DNA of 64,000 nucleotides, from positions 22,881,985 to 22,945,984 of the forward strand of contig CAIIXF020000004.1 in assembly GCA_903813345.2 (NCBI GenBank), read 5' to 3'. The position numbers were made by a program, and so were the translations under genes. Positions within the stretch are counted from its first letter, which is position 1. Every line of letters begins with the position of its first letter. Source of the DNA: Owenia fusiformis. Lineage: Eukaryota; Annelida; Polychaeta; Sabellida; Oweniidae. Shown piece after piece: positions 58,199 through 64,000 of the stretch. The notes under the pieces are model-generated. The model searched no databases. It was given only the letters and a program-made list of their open reading frames with translations, and was not told the origin of the DNA.

Positions 58199-61100
58199 CT
58201 TAAAAAAATTACATTATCAATAAAAAGATTTCCAAGTCTAAATTTACTTTAAACATTTACATAATATCAAAGAATAAATTTTGAAAACTTCCATAATTTG
58301 GATTGGTTTCCCACAATGTTTTATTATACTTGATGATCATGTGACTTACATAGGGGCTGCTGGGTAAAGCCATCATTCTGAAGTCCTGTGGAGAAGGCTC
58401 TGCTATCATACTGAAGTCACGCTGACCTTGGGAGACTACAAAAAAAAGTTTTATCTGTCTGCTTGTAATCATACCCATATCATGTTTCTCCACACATATT
58501 GTGTTCAGAATTAGAATGTAGTACATGTATCCAATTTTCTTGCATTTCAATACAATTTAGAGTGTTGACTACATGCCTATTTACTTTATGATTTCACTTG
58601 ATTTCCCTCTAAAAGAATGAAGTATCTGATTTTCTTGCATTTCACTACGATTTAGAGTGTTGACTACATGCCTGTATAGTTCATTTTTTGCTGATTCCAC
58701 TCTTTTCCACTCAATTTTTGATTTCAAAACATGACTTTAAGTAACAATGGCATTTGATTTAATGTCTTACCAATACTGCACATTTCTACTGTATAACCAC
58801 TTACATGAACACTTTTATTTGAAATAAATATGGAGAATAATATATTCCTACAAAATGTACGAAAATACATTGCTCATATAACTGAATGAACTAAATGATA
58901 ATCAGAGTAGCAATGAAGATAATGTGATTGACAATATTATCATCATATAATGTTATAGTTATCTCAAGGACTATTCATCGCTACTTGAAAATGAAATAAA
59001 TATTACTTACATATTTTCAGTCGGGACGCCCTGTCTCCACGTCTGCTTTTTCTTAATACTACATCCGGATGTTTTTCGCTGACTGTTGGTTTGCCAGGGA
59101 GAGCCACAGCTCCAGATACTTTGGTCATATTTTCAAATGCTTCATCTAATTCCCTGAAATGGTATGTAACATAAATAAGGTCAAAATAAGGGAACATAAA
59201 ACTGTCTGGGGTTAAATTAGGCGGGGACAGGGGGAGGGGGGGAGGGTTAGGAGACGCATTGATCATGTTGTCAAACGCTTTCGTCAAATCATTAAAATAC
59301 TTTACATACTGTTTTAACATCAGTTTAAATACTCAATTTTGATTGGCTCATTATATATATATCTTTTATTGACTCTCTGATGTCATTACAATGACATATT
59401 AGTCACTAAAAACTACAATCTACAAAACTGACCTAAGACTAAACTAACTATTGAATACAAAAATAAAGTTGTTGTCAAATACAATTCTAATTACATCATC
59501 AAATGTAAAATACAGAATACAAGATAATTGTAAAATACAAATATAACTTGACAGAAATTTAAATATCAGTGTGATGCATCGTTGACACATAAATCCAATT
59601 TTTTGAGTGAATGATAGATGAACTTTGCTAAATGTAAAATTACATAAGAATTTTTGTGAGACATTAGTTTTTTAAAAATAATGTCAGGACTGCCTACAAA
59701 ATTAAATCGTGTAAGGGTGTCAAACAAAATTTTTCTTTCTGTAGTGTTTTTCTTACAAATCATGATGAAGTGTTGTTCATCTTCTAAAATACCACAAATA
59801 TTACATAAACCTTCATCTACAGGTTTTGGCTTTGGCTTTAAATGACGACCAAGTTCTATATGTAACTTGTGGGAACTAAGCCTAAATCTACAAATTGCTT
59901 GCCTGTAATTTTTATTTTGGATATTTAAATAACTCTCTCTTTCAAAGACATTTTTGAATTTAACATAAGTTCTCAAGACAGGGTAATTTAATATATCTTT
60001 GTTCCATTGAGTTTTATAATTCTGATACAGTGTTTTTGTTATTGTCTTGATAAAAATATTGTCATCATCAATCTTTTGAGTATCCCAATAAGATAATAAA
60101 TCACACTTTTTTAAAATATCAATGACTTTGTTTGACCAAGTGCCTTTAAAACCAAATTGACTCATTTCACGGTCATATATATATGTTTTATGAAGAATGT
60201 TTCCTGGTGATAGGTGAAGTAAACGGAGCCAATATTTAATTAATTTGATTTCAAAACGTATTTTTAACGGGTAGCGTCCCAATTCTCCATAAATTGCTGG
60301 TGTTGAAGTTGATTTTTTAACACCTAACAGACATTTAAGAAAAGATAGGTGCATTGTCTCTATTGACTTCAGATGTTTTTCATTGATCCACACCTCCGAG
60401 GCATAAGTTAAAATAGGTTCAACTAAGGAATCGAGAAGTTGACAATTCTGACTGCTGACCCCTATTGAGGTACTATTCACCTCCACCAAGGTAACTTACT
60501 TGTCCTTATTTTCATTTTCATCTGTAGGAGTTGTGATATGTTTAACCTCCTGAAGATGTTGTCTGAAATCAGAGATTTTATTCAAAATAAAATATACCTA
60601 GAAAATTTTGCATGATTTATATTTCAGATTTATTACATTTTTTAATAATTGCAAATTCCACAAGATTATAGGAGATTTTTTGGCGAGAAGAAATTAAAGT
60701 AATCAACATTATGATTATAATATGAGAATAAGCAAGATTTTTCAATCAATCTCCAGACCAAGTATTAAATTTGGGAGTAAGTAATTGGGAGATGACCATT
60801 TTGGTAATATTATTACCAAACTGGTCCATTCAGGAAATGCGGCTTGAGAAGGCATCTTGGGTGCCTGGATCCTCCTTGACTTTGACATTAAACAGACTTA
60901 CTTAAGGGATATCTTTTCATAGATTGCCATGATTTCTGCATCCCTACTCTCAGGGTTCTTTTGGAAGAATTTTTTCAGATATTTGTGATCCACATTATCA
61001 AAGAACTCCTAAAATTCAAATAAATACAGTAAAACCTGTCTAATTTGAACATCTCTTTATCTCAGAGGAAAATATGTTAAAGCAATTAGGTACATTTATA

Positions 61101-63542
61101 CCTTGGACATTTTAGAGGAAAACCTATACATTTACAGAAAGGACAATTATTCAAATCTAAAATTTATAAATTTTCATTCATTAGCCAAGCCCACTCATTT
61201 TTTGTCTTATAAAGGGCTTTCTCTCAACTTACCCTGAAAAAGTTAGTTCCATAATGGCCTAGCACCTGTTCGATTCCAGCGACGATATGGTCATTTGCCC
61301 TATCCTGTATCTCATTGCACATACTCAATGACTTAGTTGCAGCAGTTCGGATCTTGAAAAGCTTCACAAGTGGTTTGATTGTTGCACCCTGTATTCAAAT
61401 AAGAATTCTGAGTAAAACGGCTGGCTGGCTATTTAAAGTAGAACGGATGGTGACACGTTGACAGTGAAAACTAGTCTAGTTGTAAACTAGCCTCTGCGTC
61501 GTACAAACCATCATACAGTTTAGCGGCCTTCATGGCCCCACAAATGTTAAGAAGAAATGATGTGAAATAAGCATAAAGTAGACGGACAATTTTTAGAAAT
61601 TCCTTACCTGTACGAACACTGTAAACAAGACGACTACAAGAGTTGTTGACTCAAACATATTTTGCGGTACATATTTCTTGTCAAACATCGCAACGAGACA
61701 ATACGCAACTGCTCCTCTCAATCCACCATACGACTAAAAAATAAGTAAATTAAAGAATCAGAAATACATTACAATTATTATTATAATTAGATGCTTTCAA
61801 TTTTTTTTAATTTGGCAAATAAAGAGTGAAATTCTCACCATGATAAACTGTTCTTCGTATGATATTTTTATTGTCTTCTTTACTTTGTTCACGATGAATG
61901 TGAGACCGAATGTGACTAAAATAAATAAAAATAAAATCAATAAATAAATTAATATTATACATGTACATCTCACATATGAATGTAAGACAAAATGTCATGA
62001 AAATACATCATAGATTTGAGGTTCTTAGGTTATACAAACAAGCCAAAAAACTATTCAAAACTTGATGATGCCAAAGAAGGAGTAAACATCTATATTTTAC
62101 TTGATTATAGTTTGAAATAACAAGAGATGAGAGGAGATGATATTAAATGCACTTTGGGGACATTGTATGAGTTATCGTTCTTTAAAGCATTTACAAGTCA
62201 AATACAAATATATGGAATACATATGACACACCCTGTATAAAATATAATAGGACAAAACGGGGAAGGATCGGGAGTCAGGATTGGCAATTCATTTTATAGT
62301 AATATGGATTATTTACCCAACAGGTTGTTACTTCAAGTCAAGTAAAACCTGTCTAACCTGAACACTGGCAAAAATTGTTCAGATTAGCAGGTGTTCACAT
62401 TTCAAGGTTTTTCAATAACAGGGGATTAAGGAAAGTGGAACTAAGAAAAAATGTTTACATTGAGAGGTGTTCGGATAAGAGAGGTGTTCGGATAAGAGAG
62501 GTGTTTGGATAAGAGAGGTGTTTGGATAAGAGAGGTGTTTGGATAAGAGAGGTGTTCAGAGAAGAGAGGTGTTCAGATAAGCAGGTTTTACTGTATCATA
62601 TTACTGAAATGAAAAAATAGAATATATAAAATATCAATAAAACTGAAAACGCTCTTACCTAAAAACCTGACGACCAAACAGAGCAGTAGCGTCCAACATA
62701 TAAAGCCAGGGTGCCACACATGGTCAGGGTGAACAAGGGCCATGCCCATAAAAAGAAATATTAGACAGTCATTGGTTGCACTGAAAAACAATGAGCACAT
62801 AATATTCAATGAGTAGGGGCAATCTGTGCGAGTTTAATTTTTTACTCGCTTCTGTTTTTCATGCATGCGCAAAGAACTTCAAATAACTCAAGCTGCTTTT
62901 TTTTGATTGGTTCAAATTTATTTTATGCAGATGTGTCTGGTTTGCGAGAACGGATCCCTGTTCACAAGTGGAAAAAGTAGTTTGGGAGCGAAGAAGTGGT
63001 GGTGCGCAACTAAAGATTTCATGTTTGTGATGTGAGAATTGTGGTTCGAGTGCAAGGAATGTAGTTTGCGAGGACAGAACTGATGTCCGCATTGATGGCC
63101 TGGATGCTGAAGAGTCCAAAATATTGTGCCCTTGTAACATTCCGTTTAGTATTTTGCCAGATCAGGGAACAACTTCGACTTTCGGTTTTTAACATTTCAA
63201 TAATTTCTATAATAAAATCATGATTTTCTAATGTCAAATAAATGTGTCAAGATTCCATATAATTTGTGAAGAGGAATCAAAATGAGAGATAGCGAAGGTA
63301 GTGAATATATAAGCACAAGTGCCAAAGGGAAAGGACCAAAGTTGTACTGGAACTTAGCAAGAAAAGCAAACTCTAAGTGCATACCAGTCAAGAAAAACAG
63401 ACCCCATATAGCTTCTATTATATAAGCAATAATAGAAGATACTCACGCCATCATTTTTATGAAGTACTTCACTGTTGTGTAGGATTTGTGGGAAATGTTA
63501 TGAAATGCGTAATGAGCTTGAACCAATCCACATCCAATCACA
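57587..63542 (-). CDS. Na+/H+ exchanger, SLC9 (NHE) family, 3' ten exons
   Basis: Exons in transcription order: 63447-63542, 62659-62780, 61839-61915, 61608-61733, 61233-61388, 60902-61008, 60500-60562, 59011-59153, 58350-58435, 57587-58198 (about 528 residues). All phases agree and all junctions are GT/AG. The transporter part includes AHYAFHNISHKSYTTVKYF, LIFLFMGMALVHPDHVWHP and SYGGLRGAVAYCL, the last a signature of animal plasma-membrane NHEs. GATIKPLVKLFKIR starts the cytosolic tail, followed by DHIVAGIEQVLGHYG, the calcineurin-homologous-protein-binding region. It exchanges Na+ for H+ across a membrane to set cell pH and volume. The tail FFDNVDHKYLKKFF resembles NHE3/NHE5 more than NHE1, though that is a guess. 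The N-terminal membrane part is beyond the right edge. Confidence 0.85.
59340..60489 (-). mobile_element. 5'-truncated LINE in an NHE intron
   Basis: The minus-strand frame 59566-60489 (307 codons) reads LVEPILTYASEVWINEKHLK, LLGVKKSTSTPAIYGELGRY and a terminal knuckle LCNICGILEDEQHFIMIC. This is the post-RT C-terminal part of an invertebrate non-LTR element. The frame is intact but lacks the RT core. It lies between NHE exons 60500-60562 and 59011-59153, in the same orientation as the host gene. Confidence 0.8.
62341..62595. repeat. MITE-like element with a 17-bp tandem repeat inside an NHE intron
   Basis: Ends are AGTAAAACCTGTCTAACCTG and the inverse of AGCAGGTTTTACTGTA. Between about 62461 and 62580, AGAGGTGTTCGGATAAG recurs seven to eight times in tandem with few changes (C/T at one position). 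A related half-element (ACAGTAAAACCTGTCTAATT) is at 61027. Confidence 0.8.
63235..63425. repeat. Dispersed repeat shared with PKS intron 3
   Basis: Inverse match to 34265-34410 (GGAAAGGACCAAAG, GAAAAGCAAACTCTAAGTGC). Confidence 0.6.
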
Positions 63543-63576
63543 CTAAAAGAAAGAATTCATGGAAATTGTTATAGTA

Positions 63577-63961
63577 TAGTAATAGGATTTATTAGTACTG
63601 TCGATGCCCTTTTAGGGCCAAACGTACATCCGATATACAATTTTCAATTACAGTAAATATAGCAATAAAGTAAAGAAAATAGGATTACATTCTTCAAATG
63701 ACATATAAAATGTTTCTTTGATATAAGAATCCTGTCTCTACCAATCATTAGATAATTTATCATGTTAGCAGATTCTTTTAATATGATCCCCTCACGCGTC
63801 AATAGAAAAATTGTCTTTTGGTGGTAATTCATGTTTTTAAAATTACAACACAGGTTTTCAAATTTTTCAATATGGGATTTTCTGATATACTCCAATTGTT
63901 TACATTTGAATAAAAAGTGCCTATATGATACAGGAATGCCCTCCATATTGGCCAAGTCCAA
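63577..63961 (-). pseudogene. LINE C-terminal fragment in the first visible NHE intron
   Basis: The minus-strand frame 63644-63961 reads IPVSYRHFLFKCKQLEYIRK and TREGIILKESANMINYL, a pattern found at the C-terminus of the LINE family also represented at 59566-60489. No RT core. Confidence 0.5.
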
Positions 63962-64000
63962 ATTATAATATGTCCCTTGTGGTAAAGTATCTTAATTTCA

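Noticed and set aside
59003-59320. 105-codon minus ORF read as one exon
   Set aside because: Only 59011-59153 is NHE exon. The upstream part is intron, bounded by an acceptor at 59154-59155, and includes a poly-Pro artefact.
62461-62583. CRISPR-like regularly spaced repeat
   Set aside because: Units are contiguous with no spacers and lie in an animal intron. It is a minisatellite.

Overview
This is animal nuclear DNA, probably from a marine invertebrate. Coding exons are short and spliced at GT/AG sites, introns are long and AT-rich, and transposable elements fill most of the remaining space. Several LINE families are present, and one resembles the 2A-bearing CR1/L2-type LINEs reported from sea urchins, amphioxus and molluscs. 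I cannot name the phylum from the sequence.

Layout. (i) 1-1847, + strand: the 3' end of a polyketide synthase gene (copy A), whose 5' part lies left of the window. (ii) 1848-15240: downstream flank of copy A, interrupted by an inverted-repeat-bounded transposon (5.2-9.3 kb) and a decayed LINE (9.3-13.0 kb), followed by a glycosyltransferase-like first exon (14.1-14.4 kb). (iii) 15.2-25.4 kb: a mobile-element graveyard with two large foldback elements, a 1.1-kb pentanucleotide satellite, DIRS-type and LINE reverse transcriptase fragments, and a MITE just upstream of the next gene. (iv) 25641-45293, + strand: a complete eight-exon polyketide synthase gene (copy B) of about 2359 residues, with the order KS-AT-DH-pseudoKR-pseudoER-KR-ACP followed by a C-terminal pleckstrin-homology-like (PH) domain. 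(v) 45.3-55.4 kb: a second copy of the downstream flank of (ii), carrying different insertions. (vi) 57587-63542, - strand: the 3' half of a plasma-membrane Na+/H+ exchanger (SLC9/NHE) gene in ten exons, running tail-to-tail with the PKS and continuing beyond the right edge.

Positions 1-15.2 kb and 43.2-55.4 kb are paralogous, with an offset of about 43.17 kb at the gene end. The synthase and its flank are therefore a tandem segmental duplication. The two copies differ mainly by insertions, so nearly every MITE in the duplicated flank has an empty site in the other copy.

The most notable observation is the synthase itself. A reducing, animal FAS-like PKS with an intact KS triad, AT serine, DH His/Asp, KR Lys/Ser/Tyr and ACP serine, but a degenerate enoyl reductase and no thioesterase, continues in frame through two more exons into a PH-like fold. 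Both gene copies keep this ending. It could place polyketide synthesis at a membrane or lipid surface.
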